Shown here: in pieces, positions 16,866-24,449 of the stretch | Position numbering within the stretch: the first letter of the stretch is position 1 | Layout of the letters: the number at the start of each line of letters is the position of its first letter | Origin: an uncultured Synergistales bacterium | GTDB taxonomy: Bacteria > Synergistota > Synergistia > Synergistales > Aminobacteriaceae | Direction of reading: 5' to 3' | Assembly: GCA_905233725.1 (NCBI GenBank) | Contig: CAJOEM010000005.1 | Location: 1 to 50,291, forward strand | DNA: 50,291 bases | Made by a program: the position numbers and the translations under genes | Notes under the pieces: model-generated | Database searches by the model: none | What the model saw: the letters and a program-made list of their open reading frames with translations, nothing else | Told to the model about the DNA's origin: nothing

Positions 16866-17893
16866 GCATAGATTTAGGCACAGCGACAGTCTTGATTTAC
16901 GAGAAGCATAACGGCGTAGTTTTGCGAGAACCGTCAGTTGTTGCAGTTGATCAGGATACAGGAGATATTCTGGCTGTAGGCTTCGAGGCGAAGAACATGG
17001 TCGGGCGAACTCCGGGCAGCATTACGTCTGTTAGACCGTTGAGAGACGGCGTGATTGCGAATTACTCGATGACTGAGGCGATGTTGCAGCATTTCATGAG
17101 GCGCGTTACGAAAGGTTCGGGGAAATTTTTCCGGAATCGTGCGATGATTTGTGTGCCGTCTGGAGCTACGGATGTTGAACGCCGTGCAGTTCTCGAAGCT
17201 GCTATCGAAGTCGGTGCGCGTGAAGCGTATTTGATCGAAGAACCAATGGCTGCGGCAATCGGTGCGAATCTTGATGTTGAAGAGGCTCGCGGGAAAATGA
17301 TCGTTGACATAGGCGGTGGCACAACGGATATTGCAGTAATTTCGCTTGGAGGCGTTGTCGTTTCGAAGTCGCTTAGAATTGGCGGTGATAAATTCGACGA
17401 GGGCATTACGCGATACTTGCGCAGGCAGTATAATCTTGCAATCGGCGATCAGACTGCTGAGAATCTTAAAATAATGATCGGAACGTGTTTGCCTCTGAGA
17501 CAAGATGACAGAATGATCGTGAAAGGCCGAGATCTTGTTCAGGGATTGCCGCGACAAATCGAGGTCACGAGTTCAGCTGTGAGTATGGCGATTAGCGAGT
17601 TAGTGCAAAGCTTGGTTGACGGTATTCGCAATGTTCTGGAATTAACGCCGCCGGAGTTATCAGCCGACATAATTGACAGAGGAATCGTATTGACTGGCGG
17701 AGGAGCATATTTGCGCGGATTGCCGGAATTGATTTCGCAGCAGACTGGCATATATTGCTTCATGGCGGAAAATCCGATGGAAAGTGTCGCGCTGGGAACT
17801 GGAAAAGCTTTATCTGAAATTGATCGCCTGAAAAATTCCGGTCGAAGCACGATGCTTGTGAATATCAAACGTGGCGGTAGGAAAAGATACTAG
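16847..17893 (+). CDS. mreB: Rod shape-determining protein MreB
   Basis: The 348-residue bacterial actin directs cell-wall elongation under the inner membrane. It begins FGTDIGIDLGTATVLIY (phosphate-1 loop), followed by VCVPSG, EEPMAAAIG, DIGGGTTDIAVISLGG (phosphate-2) and VLTGGGAYLRGL (adenosine motif). The start is TTG at 16847, inside the end of the preceding gene, matching the usual MreB N-terminus. mreC and mreD do not follow. Instead flgF begins 52 nt later, so this copy is grouped with flagellar rod genes. Confidence 0.95.
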   Translation: MFGTDIGIDLGTATVLIYEKHNGVVLREPSVVAVDQDTGDILAVGFEAKNMVGRTPGSITSVRPLRDGVIANYSMTEAMLQHFMRRVTKGSGKFFRNRAMICVPSGATDVERRAVLEAAIEVGAREAYLIEEPMAAAIGANLDVEEARGKMIVDIGGGTTDIAVISLGGVVVSKSLRIGGDKFDEGITRYLRRQYNLAIGDQTAENLKIMIGTCLPLRQDDRMIVKGRDLVQGLPRQIEVTSSAVSMAISELVQSLVDGIRNVLELTPPELSADIIDRGIVLTGGGAYLRGLPELISQQTGIYCFMAENPMESVALGTGKALSEIDRLKNSGRSTMLVNIKRGGRKRY

Positions 17894-17944
17894 ATATACT
17901 AGATATTAACGCGAAATTTTTCGAAAGGAGTTGTGATGTGATAT

Positions 17945-18754
17945 ATGAACAGGGGATTATACGCTGCAGCGTCGGCGATGTTGGTTCAGGAGACGAATCT
18001 TGACGTAATCACGAATAATTTGGCGAACGTAGACACGGCTGGTTACAAGCGTCGAGTTAGTGCAAACGCGGATTTTACGGCTTATATGGACAGGATCGAG
18101 AAAGTTTCTGAAGATACTGAGACGAAAATCATGACCGTGCCGCCGTTCACGATGAATTGGAAAGGCAAGCAGACAATCGGCACACTTGCTCTCGCGAATG
18201 TATTCTCGGAAGACGTAATGGACACAAGCCCAGGTGTTGTCAAGACGACTGAGAATCCGTTGGATATAGCGATTGACGGTCCGGGATTTTTCGCAGTTGC
18301 TGATTCGAACGGCAATACGTTTTACACGCGCGAGGGAACTTTCACGCTGAATAACGAAGGCAGAATGGTCGATGGCAATGGCAATGAATTGCAGGGTGAA
18401 GGCGGTGCGATTGAGATCGGCAATAATGCCCGCAGCGTTGTGATAAATCGAACTGGTCAGGTTATCGTGGACGAAAATGTCGTTGGCAGAGTTTCGGTTT
18501 TTAATTTCGAGAGACCAACGTATTTGCGGCAGGCGGCGCGGAATTTGCTCACACCCACGCAGCAATCCGGAGACGCTGAAGCAGTTGAGAACGTGAGGAT
18601 ATTTTCTGCAGCGTATGAAACTTCGAACGTAGGCGTTGTTGAGGAGATGACGCGCATGATTGAGGCTCAGCGTGCGTATGAAGGCGCATCGAAAGCGCTA
18701 ATGACACATGATGACGAGACTAGCAGATTGATTACGTCGTATAGTCGCGGATAA
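17945..18754 (+). CDS. flgF: Flagellar basal-body rod protein FlgF
   Basis: The 269-residue protein is a proximal-rod component. It has the N-terminal rod motif RGLYAAASAMLVQETNLD followed by VITNNLANVDTAGYKR, the central beta region with IDGPGFFAV and YTREGTFTLN, and a C-terminal helix NVGVVEEMTRMIEAQRAYE. It is shorter in rod features than its neighbour FlgG and comes first, as FlgF does in flgF-flgG pairs. AAAGGAG lies 14 nt upstream of the ATG. It starts the flgF-G-A-H-I run. Confidence 0.9.
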   Translation: MNRGLYAAASAMLVQETNLDVITNNLANVDTAGYKRRVSANADFTAYMDRIEKVSEDTETKIMTVPPFTMNWKGKQTIGTLALANVFSEDVMDTSPGVVKTTENPLDIAIDGPGFFAVADSNGNTFYTREGTFTLNNEGRMVDGNGNELQGEGGAIEIGNNARSVVINRTGQVIVDENVVGRVSVFNFERPTYLRQAARNLLTPTQQSGDAEAVENVRIFSAAYETSNVGVVEEMTRMIEAQRAYEGASKALMTHDDETSRLITSYSRG

Positions 18755-18778
18755 TTTGAACGGGAGGTAATATTTGAA

Positions 18779-19570
18779 ATGCTGAGATCTTTATGGACGA
18801 GTGCATCGGGAATGATCGCTCAGCAAACGCATTTGGACGTAGTTTCGCATAACTTGGCAAACGTGAACACTCAGGGTTATAAAAAGCGCCGTGCGGATTT
18901 TGAGGACTTGATGTACCAGATTTATCGAGACCCTGGTTCTCCGATTGAGGCTGGCTCAGTTGTTCCGACGGGAGTTCAGGTTGGATTGGGAACGCGAGTT
19001 ACGGCGACACCGAGCTTCATGGTGCAGGGAAATTTCCAGATTACGGACGGACCATTGGATTGGGCGATAACTGACGACGAGGGATTTTTCCAGGTAGCTA
19101 TGGGCAACGGTGTGATTGGCTACACGCGCGGTGGCTCATGGCAGATTGACAACGAAGGTCAAATCGTGAACGAGGACGGCTTATTACTCGAACCGGCTAT
19201 AACAGTGCCACAAGATGCTTTGGAAGTGCAATTATCGCCGACTGGAGTTGTGAGTGTGAGAATGCCGAATGAGACGGAATTGCAGGAGATTGGTCAGGTA
19301 GAGCTTGCGAGATTCATAAATCCTGCGGGATTGCGTGCGGTTGGCGATAGAATTTTCATTCAGACTGATGCGAGCGGTGAGCCTATTGTCGGAAATCCTG
19401 GAGCTGATGGAATGCCGGAAGTCAGGCAAAAAGTTATCGAGATGTCGAATGTGCAGGTTGTCGAAGAGATGGTCGAAATGATCGTCGCGCAACGTGCGTA
19501 TGAGGCAAATTCCAAGGGCATTCAGACGGCTGATGAATTGCTGCGTATTGCTAACGGACTGAAGCGTTAA
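18779..19570 (+). CDS. flgG: Flagellar basal-body distal rod protein FlgG
   Basis: The 263-residue protein forms the distal rod. It starts MLRSLWTSASGMIAQQTHLD, then VSHNLANVNTQGYKKRRADFEDLMYQ, the diagnostic FlgG N-terminus. The C-terminus is EMSNVQVVEEMVEMIVAQRA followed by YEANSKGIQTADELL. Length is canonical. GGGAGG precedes the ATG by 11 nt. It lies 24 nt after flgF and three nt before flgA. Confidence 0.97.
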   Translation: MLRSLWTSASGMIAQQTHLDVVSHNLANVNTQGYKKRRADFEDLMYQIYRDPGSPIEAGSVVPTGVQVGLGTRVTATPSFMVQGNFQITDGPLDWAITDDEGFFQVAMGNGVIGYTRGGSWQIDNEGQIVNEDGLLLEPAITVPQDALEVQLSPTGVVSVRMPNETELQEIGQVELARFINPAGLRAVGDRIFIQTDASGEPIVGNPGADGMPEVRQKVIEMSNVQVVEEMVEMIVAQRAYEANSKGIQTADELLRIANGLKR

Positions 19571-19573
19571 TTC

Positions 19574-20545
19574 ATGATGCGAAAATTTTTTGGAATTGGG
19601 GAGCGTGTTTTGCTCCTCAGTTTTGTATTTGCGTTTGTATTTTTGTGTGCGTGTGAAGCTGCTCAGAATATTAAAATTCAGATTCCGGACGTGATTTACA
19701 TGAAGACGGATTCGTTTACGCTGGGAAAAGCTGCGAAAATTACCGGCGGAAATTCTAAGACTCGGAAAATTCTTTCGGGATTGGAGCTGTTCGCGTCTGG
19801 AAATATTTTGTCGCGTTCGGAAGTTCTGCGCGCGATTGAAGAAAGTGAAGCCAGTGATGCCAGAATCGAGTTATACATGCCGTCGAGTGTTCGAGTTGAG
19901 AGACCTGAATATGAGGGAAATTTCACTGAGACAAGCAATAATCCGCGTGTGAATTCGGGGCGTTCGCTTGAGAGTTTGATTCCGGTTATAAAGTCTTTAT
20001 CGGCTTGGGACGGTGATGTAGAAATTTCTGCCGGTTCACAAGTCCCGGACGGGCGCGTAATCGATCCTGCGAGCATAATTCCCGGGACACCTGCTGCGAC
20101 GCTGAGATTTCGTGATGATTCTGGAAATATTAGATCTTTGGGAGTGCGTTTAACCTGGTATCAGAATGTTCTGGTTGCGTCGAGGAATATTAAGAAGGGC
20201 GATCGCATTAACCCCAGAGATTTTTTCACGCGCAAAATGAAAGTTTCGAAACCAGGAATTTACGCGTCGAATCCAAACGAAATTTCCGGATTTAGTGCGA
20301 ACAGGAATATTAAGCAGGGTGAAGCGTTGAATCTGACTTGGCTGACGAGTTCGAGCGTTATCAAGAAAGGCAGGCGTGTGCGCGTAACTGCAAGATATGG
20401 CGGAGCAAAAGCTGTGACGGACGGTGTATTATTAGATGATGCGCGACCCGGAGAATATGCGAGAGTGAGACGTTCTGACAATCGCAAAATAGTTTTCAGG
20501 GCGCGAATAATTGACGAGAATAACGCGGAGGTTGACGTAAATTGA
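19574..20545 (+). CDS. flgA: Flagellar P-ring assembly chaperone FlgA
   Basis: The 323-residue periplasmic protein helps FlgI assemble into the P ring. A signal peptide occupies about 1-31 (ending FLCACEAAQ). The C-terminal half holds the SAF domain with VLVASRNIKKGDRI, GFSANRNIKQGEALNL and KKGRRVRVTARYGG, then the ARPGEYARVR segment typical of FlgA. The N-terminal 150 residues are longer and less conserved. Two consecutive ATG codons start it. Its stop overlaps the flgH TTG start by four bases. Confidence 0.9.
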   Translation: MMRKFFGIGERVLLLSFVFAFVFLCACEAAQNIKIQIPDVIYMKTDSFTLGKAAKITGGNSKTRKILSGLELFASGNILSRSEVLRAIEESEASDARIELYMPSSVRVERPEYEGNFTETSNNPRVNSGRSLESLIPVIKSLSAWDGDVEISAGSQVPDGRVIDPASIIPGTPAATLRFRDDSGNIRSLGVRLTWYQNVLVASRNIKKGDRINPRDFFTRKMKVSKPGIYASNPNEISGFSANRNIKQGEALNLTWLTSSSVIKKGRRVRVTARYGGAKAVTDGVLLDDARPGEYARVRRSDNRKIVFRARIIDENNAEVDVN

Positions 20546-21108
20546 GAAAAATATTTTTTGCATTAGTTTTGTGTGTGATTTTTTCGCATGATTCGCTTGC
20601 TGCGTCATTGTGGAATGACCGGGCGAATTGGATCGGCGATGCTAGACCGTCGAGAGTTGGCGATATTGTCACGGTTCTTGTGAGCGAAAAAACTGATGCC
20701 AAAGACGAAGCCACAATGGAAGCTACGAAAACTTCGAATAGCAATGTCAGCAACGGAACCGGAATCCTGAAATTCATTCGGAGCCTGGGATTGACTACGA
20801 ATAATACGAGCGCTGGTGACGGATCGGTTGAACGAAAACATCACGCTACAGCAACGGTTGCATGCTTAGTAACGGAAGTTTTGCCGAACGGTAATCTAGT
20901 AATCGAAGGCACACGCGATATTCGCACGAGTGAAGAGATTTTGCAGTTCCAGCTACTCGGCGTAATCAGACCTCAGGACGTGAACAGCGATAACCAGATT
21001 AAGAGCGAACTTGTTGCGAACGCGGAGATTGCTGTTAAAGGGCGCGGGATAATTTCGAGAACTCAGAAACCCGGAATAATTTCACAGATTTTGATGGCGG
21101 TGTTTTAA
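20542..21108 (+). CDS. flgH: Flagellar L-ring protein FlgH
   Basis: The 188-residue protein forms the outer-membrane ring. LWNDRANWIGDARPSRVGDI is followed by VTVLVSE, and the second half contains NGNLVIEGTRDIRTSEEI, VIRPQDVNSDNQIKSELVANA and AEIAVKGRG, all typical. The start is TTG at 20542, coupled to flgA by overlap. The usual lipobox before the mature protein is absent: the leader ends HDSLAASLW, and its only Cys is inside the hydrophobic core. The protein may therefore be cleaved by signal peptidase I and not be lipidated. Confidence 0.92.
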   Translation: MRKIFFALVLCVIFSHDSLAASLWNDRANWIGDARPSRVGDIVTVLVSEKTDAKDEATMEATKTSNSNVSNGTGILKFIRSLGLTTNNTSAGDGSVERKHHATATVACLVTEVLPNGNLVIEGTRDIRTSEEILQFQLLGVIRPQDVNSDNQIKSELVANAEIAVKGRGIISRTQKPGIISQILMAVF

Positions 21109-21111
21109 GTT

Positions 21112-22266
21112 ATGTTCATGAGAAAATTTGCGTTAATAATGTCGATAATTTTAATTTTTTGCGCGATGATTTTTGCGAGTAAAGCATTTGCTGCTCCGTC
21201 GATGAATTTGCAGGATCTGGATTTTGAGCGAGTGAATCCGGTTGTGCGAATCAAAGATATTACGGAAGTTGAGGGTGCGCGTGAAAATCAGTTGACTGGT
21301 GTGGGAATTGTTACGGGATTGCCTGGGACGGGTGATAACTCGAACATGACGACACAGATGATGCGGAACATGATGCGAAATTTCGGAGTTACGCTTGATG
21401 CGAGATCTGTCAGGACGCGAAATATTGCTGTAGTTTCTCTGACGGCGACTCTGCCCCCGTACGCAAGACCCGGACAAGCTATAGACGTGAATGTCAGCAC
21501 GATGGGTAACGCTTCGAGTTTGCAGGGAGGAGTTTTGATTCAGGCACCGTTGAGAGCTGCTGATGGGAAAGTTTACGCGGTCGCACAAGGTCCGTTATTA
21601 GTCGGCGGATTTAACGCGCAGAGTGGCGGAAATTCCAGAACTAAGAACGTCCCGACGGTTGGCAGAATCCCTGGTGGAGCTTTGGTCGAGAAAGAAGTTC
21701 CCTCGGATTATTACATGGGCGGACAAGTTGCGTTATTATTGCGCAATCCAGATTTCACGACTGCTCAGAGAATTTCTGACGCGATTAACCGGCAATTCGG
21801 AGCGATTTCGAAACCTGTTGACGCTGGACGGGTCGAGATATTTTTGCCGGGGAATTACGTTGCAGCACCGACGGCGTTTCTTGCATATGTCGAGAAGCTT
21901 GAGATTGAGCCTGATACCGGAGCGAAAGTTGCTGTGAATGAACGAACCGGCACTGTAGTTTTGGGTGGAAATGTCAAAATCAGTTCTGTAGCAGTTGCGC
22001 ACGGGAATTTGACGGTTTCAGTTGGGGAATCTCCAGTTGCAATTCAGAACGAGAATGAGAACGAGCGCCAGGTTGTGTTCCAGAACAGAACGGATATTAC
22101 GGCTGAGGAGGACGGTTCAAGCATGGTAGCTATGCCGGCTACGACAACAGTTCGAGACATGGTGCGTGTGTTGAACTCGCTAGGCTCAAGCCCGAGAGAT
22201 ATTATCGAAATTTTGCAGACGATTGATAAGGCAGGAGCTTTACACGGTGAACTTGTTACGATGTAA
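21112..22266 (+). CDS. flgI: Flagellar P-ring protein FlgI
   Basis: The 384-residue periplasmic protein forms the P ring around the rod. A signal peptide (about 1-27, ending ASKAFA) is followed by VRIKDITEVEGARENQLTGV, GIVTGLPGTGDN, IAVVSLTATLPPYARPGQ and the C-terminal TVRDMVRVLNSLGSSPRDII, all FlgI signatures. The start is ATG at 21112, or the in-frame ATG at 21118; neither has a strong Shine-Dalgarno sequence. A terminator follows at 22308, so flgJ is not part of this unit. Confidence 0.96.
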   Translation: MFMRKFALIMSIILIFCAMIFASKAFAAPSMNLQDLDFERVNPVVRIKDITEVEGARENQLTGVGIVTGLPGTGDNSNMTTQMMRNMMRNFGVTLDARSVRTRNIAVVSLTATLPPYARPGQAIDVNVSTMGNASSLQGGVLIQAPLRAADGKVYAVAQGPLLVGGFNAQSGGNSRTKNVPTVGRIPGGALVEKEVPSDYYMGGQVALLLRNPDFTTAQRISDAINRQFGAISKPVDAGRVEIFLPGNYVAAPTAFLAYVEKLEIEPDTGAKVAVNERTGTVVLGGNVKISSVAVAHGNLTVSVGESPVAIQNENENERQVVFQNRTDITAEEDGSSMVAMPATTTVRDMVRVLNSLGSSPRDIIEILQTIDKAGALHGELVTM

Positions 22267-22307
22267 TTTGCGTAATTTGCGAATTTGCGTGTGAAATTTT
22301 TTGTATG

Positions 22308-22353
22308 AAAAAAGCAGCTCTGGATTCGCGATTGAATCTGGAACTGCTTTTTT
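22308..22353. terminator. Bidirectional intrinsic terminator between convergent flgI and amylosucrase genes
   Basis: GCAGCTCTGGATTC pairs with GAATCTGGAACTGC around a six-base loop, with one mismatch and two wobble pairs. It is flanked by an A6 run on the left and a T6 run on the right. It can end transcription from both sides, as its position between convergent genes suggests. Confidence 0.9.
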
Positions 22354-22370
22354 GATTCGTGATTTTGTGA

Positions 22371-24203
22371 TTATTTCTCAGCGATTAGCCACAGGAATTT
22401 GTATGGTTCAAGAGTAATTTTGCCGCTTGTGTTCACGAATTTTTCGCCAGTCATTGCGTCGGTGTAATTAAATTCGCTTAAATTCTCGTCGGTGATAATT
22501 TCCTGAGCTTGTGAGCTGAAATTGAAGAACGCGAGTAATTTTTCTTTACGGGTTTTCTCGCCGTAATATCTGCCGATGCCAAGAACGTGATCGTTGTTTG
22601 TTTCGATTAGCCAGGTGTCAGCAGAATTTGAGAACACAGAGTATTTGTCGCGAGCTTCGGTCAATTTGCGAATCGCCTTGAATAATTTGCCCTCACGTGT
22701 TCGCATGTCTGAGCGTTTTGCAGCGTCTTCCCAGTGGAACGCGCCTCGATGAACGTAACGGCTGTCCTGAGCTTTTTTCGGGTCGTCATGATATGTGTAG
22801 TCGTTGAGTTGTCCGATTTCGTCACCGCTGTATAAAACAGGAATGCCGCTCTGAGTGAACAGGAACGCATGCAGAGTCAAATCCAGATCGATTGAGCCAG
22901 TGGCGTTCGTCTCGATCCCGCAGAGTGACGCAGTTGTTCCGCACATTCTAGCGTCGCCAAGTTCGGGAGCGTCGTTGTAAGTTTCGCCCTTTGACGCTGA
23001 GCCGGGAAATTCGCCTTTGAAATAATCGTTCAGGTATTTTTTGTGAGCAACTTCGTCGAGCTCGAATTGTCGCAGGAACGAGTAATCAAGTCCCCAGCCA
23101 ATATCGTCGTGGCAGCGCAAGTAATTCAGGAATACGTATTGCTTGGGTAATGCGAAAACGCTTTCGAGTTGATGCTTGAGTAAGCGCGTGTCCTGAGTTG
23201 CAACGGTGTGCCAGGTGCTGGCCATTGTCGTAACGTTGTATAACATGTGACATTCGGGCTTATCGACAGTTCCGAAATACGGCACGACTTTTGACGGTTC
23301 CATGACGACTTCACCGAGCAGCAACGTTCCAGGGCAGACTATTTCGGCAGCCATTCGCATAATTCTCACGAGTGTGTGAACCTGCGGCAAGTTTCTGCAA
23401 TTTGTTCCCGGAGTTTTCCAGATGTAAGGCACAGCGTCAAGCCTGATAATATCGACTCCCTGATTGCACAGGAAAAGCATGTTCTCGGTCATGTCGTTGA
23501 ATACTGTCGGGTTCGCGTAGTTCAAATCCCATTGATACGGATAGAACGTTGTCATTACGACTTTCTTTGCTTCTTCGCACCATGAGAAATTCCCCGGAGC
23601 TGTTGTCGGAAAAACTTCGGGTAAATATTTCTCGTACTCGTTCGGGATTGACCAGTTGTCGAAAAAGAAATATCTGTCCTGAAATTCTTTCTCGCCGTTA
23701 CGAGCGCGTTTCGCCCATTCATGATCTTCGCTTGTGTGATTCATGACGAAATCCAGACACACGCCGATGCCTTTTGAGTGACAATCGTCGGCTAAATCTG
23801 CCAAATCTTGAATCGTGCCTAAATCCGGACGAACTTTTCGGAAATCTGAGACAGCATAGCCACCGTCGCTTCGGCCTTCAGGACTGTCGAGCAAAGGCAT
23901 CAGGTGCAGGTAATTCACGCCGCATTCTTGAACGTAATCCAAGTGTGAACGCACGCCTTTGAGATTTTTCGCGAAACATTCTGTGTACATCATCATGCCG
24001 AGCATATCATTGCCAGCGTACCAGTTCGGAACATTTTCACGCGCCTCGTCAAATTCTCGTAAAATATCGCGTCGTTCTTGCCACATGCGCTTCAGCATTG
24101 AGCAGAAATATTCGAATGCTTGCATGTCGTTATTGTAGAGTTCGCAGTACAGCCATTTGAGTTCGTCGTAGTGTTGGGAAAGTCGTTTCTCGAAATCTGT
24201 CAT
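22371..24203 (-). CDS. Amylosucrase (GH13 subfamily 4)
   Basis: The 610-residue enzyme uses sucrose to extend an alpha-1,4-glucan and releases fructose. The N-terminal helical domain (about 1-85) is followed by the barrel with YAGNDMLGMMMYTECFA and LMPLLDSPEGRSDGGYAVSD. The nucleophile Asp is in GVDIIRLDAVPYIWK, the acid/base Glu in LLLGEVVM, and the third acid in FLNYLRCHDDIGWG, the hallmark of amylosucrases. The ATG at 24203 has AGGAGG nine nt upstream; a longer frame to 24308 would read through a structured leader. No signal peptide, so it is cytoplasmic. It needs free sucrose, whereas the PTS at 1661 would deliver sucrose-6-phosphate. A related sucrose hydrolase or phosphorylase activity cannot be excluded. 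Confidence 0.88.
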   Translation of the reverse strand: MTDFEKRLSQHYDELKWLYCELYNNDMQAFEYFCSMLKRMWQERRDILREFDEARENVPNWYAGNDMLGMMMYTECFAKNLKGVRSHLDYVQECGVNYLHLMPLLDSPEGRSDGGYAVSDFRKVRPDLGTIQDLADLADDCHSKGIGVCLDFVMNHTSEDHEWAKRARNGEKEFQDRYFFFDNWSIPNEYEKYLPEVFPTTAPGNFSWCEEAKKVVMTTFYPYQWDLNYANPTVFNDMTENMLFLCNQGVDIIRLDAVPYIWKTPGTNCRNLPQVHTLVRIMRMAAEIVCPGTLLLGEVVMEPSKVVPYFGTVDKPECHMLYNVTTMASTWHTVATQDTRLLKHQLESVFALPKQYVFLNYLRCHDDIGWGLDYSFLRQFELDEVAHKKYLNDYFKGEFPGSASKGETYNDAPELGDARMCGTTASLCGIETNATGSIDLDLTLHAFLFTQSGIPVLYSGDEIGQLNDYTYHDDPKKAQDSRYVHRGAFHWEDAAKRSDMRTREGKLFKAIRKLTEARDKYSVFSNSADTWLIETNNDHVLGIGRYYGEKTRKEKLLAFFNFSSQAQEIITDENLSEFNYTDAMTGEKFVNTSGKITLEPYKFLWLIAEK

Positions 24204-24231
24204 GGAAAAATTGCCTCCTGAGAAAATTATT

Positions 24232-24366
24232 AATGCCTCCGCGAATACCGTGTCGTGAAAGTTCTGACCCGTCCCTAAAAAGACTTTGAGTCTGTGGTTA
24301 TGAGCCACTGTAGAAGCGAGTGTTGGCTCAGAACGTAATCAAGATCACGAATACCGCAGGGGCATT
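24232..24366 (-). ncRNA. Structured leader or small RNA upstream of amylosucrase, 6S-like
   Basis: The roughly 135-nt minus-strand transcript would start just after a TATAAT. Its ends pair: AAUGCC (24366-24361) with GGCAUU (24237-24232). Further in, UGCG pairs with CGCG, UCGUG (24350-24346) with CACGA (24257-24253), and GUUCUGA (24334-24328) with UCAGAAC (24267-24261). Two small hairpins sit inside (24326-24302 and 24293-24281). A start right at the closing stem, long interrupted arms and a distal loop recall 6S RNA, but it is short for that family. A cis-acting leader for amylosucrase is the alternative, since AGGAGG follows 14 nt later. No known riboswitch consensus was recognised. Confidence 0.45.
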
Positions 24367-24372
24367 GACATG

Positions 24373-24378
24373 ATTATA
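24373..24378 (-). promoter_or_regulatory. Minus-strand -10 box of the leader RNA/amylosucrase transcript
   Basis: A perfect TATAAT reads at 24378-24373 on the minus strand, seven nt before the proposed RNA start at 24366. The matching -35 region is AT-rich without a good TTGACA. A second TATAAT for the divergent gene is at 24413-24418 on the plus strand. Confidence 0.6.
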
Positions 24379-24449
24379 CCAGATTTTTTGCAATTTTTTG
24401 GAAAGCTTGCACTATAATATTCAGGATTAATTTTCAGGAGGTGTGTATT

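Noticed and set aside
24204-24308. N-terminal extension of amylosucrase
   Set aside because: The 35 extra codons lie in the structured leader, and the internal ATG at 24203 has a perfect AGGAGG.
24204-24449. tRNA or T-box leader in the amylosucrase upstream region
   Set aside because: No cloverleaf, no TTC/GTTC loop pattern and no T-box consensus could be found.
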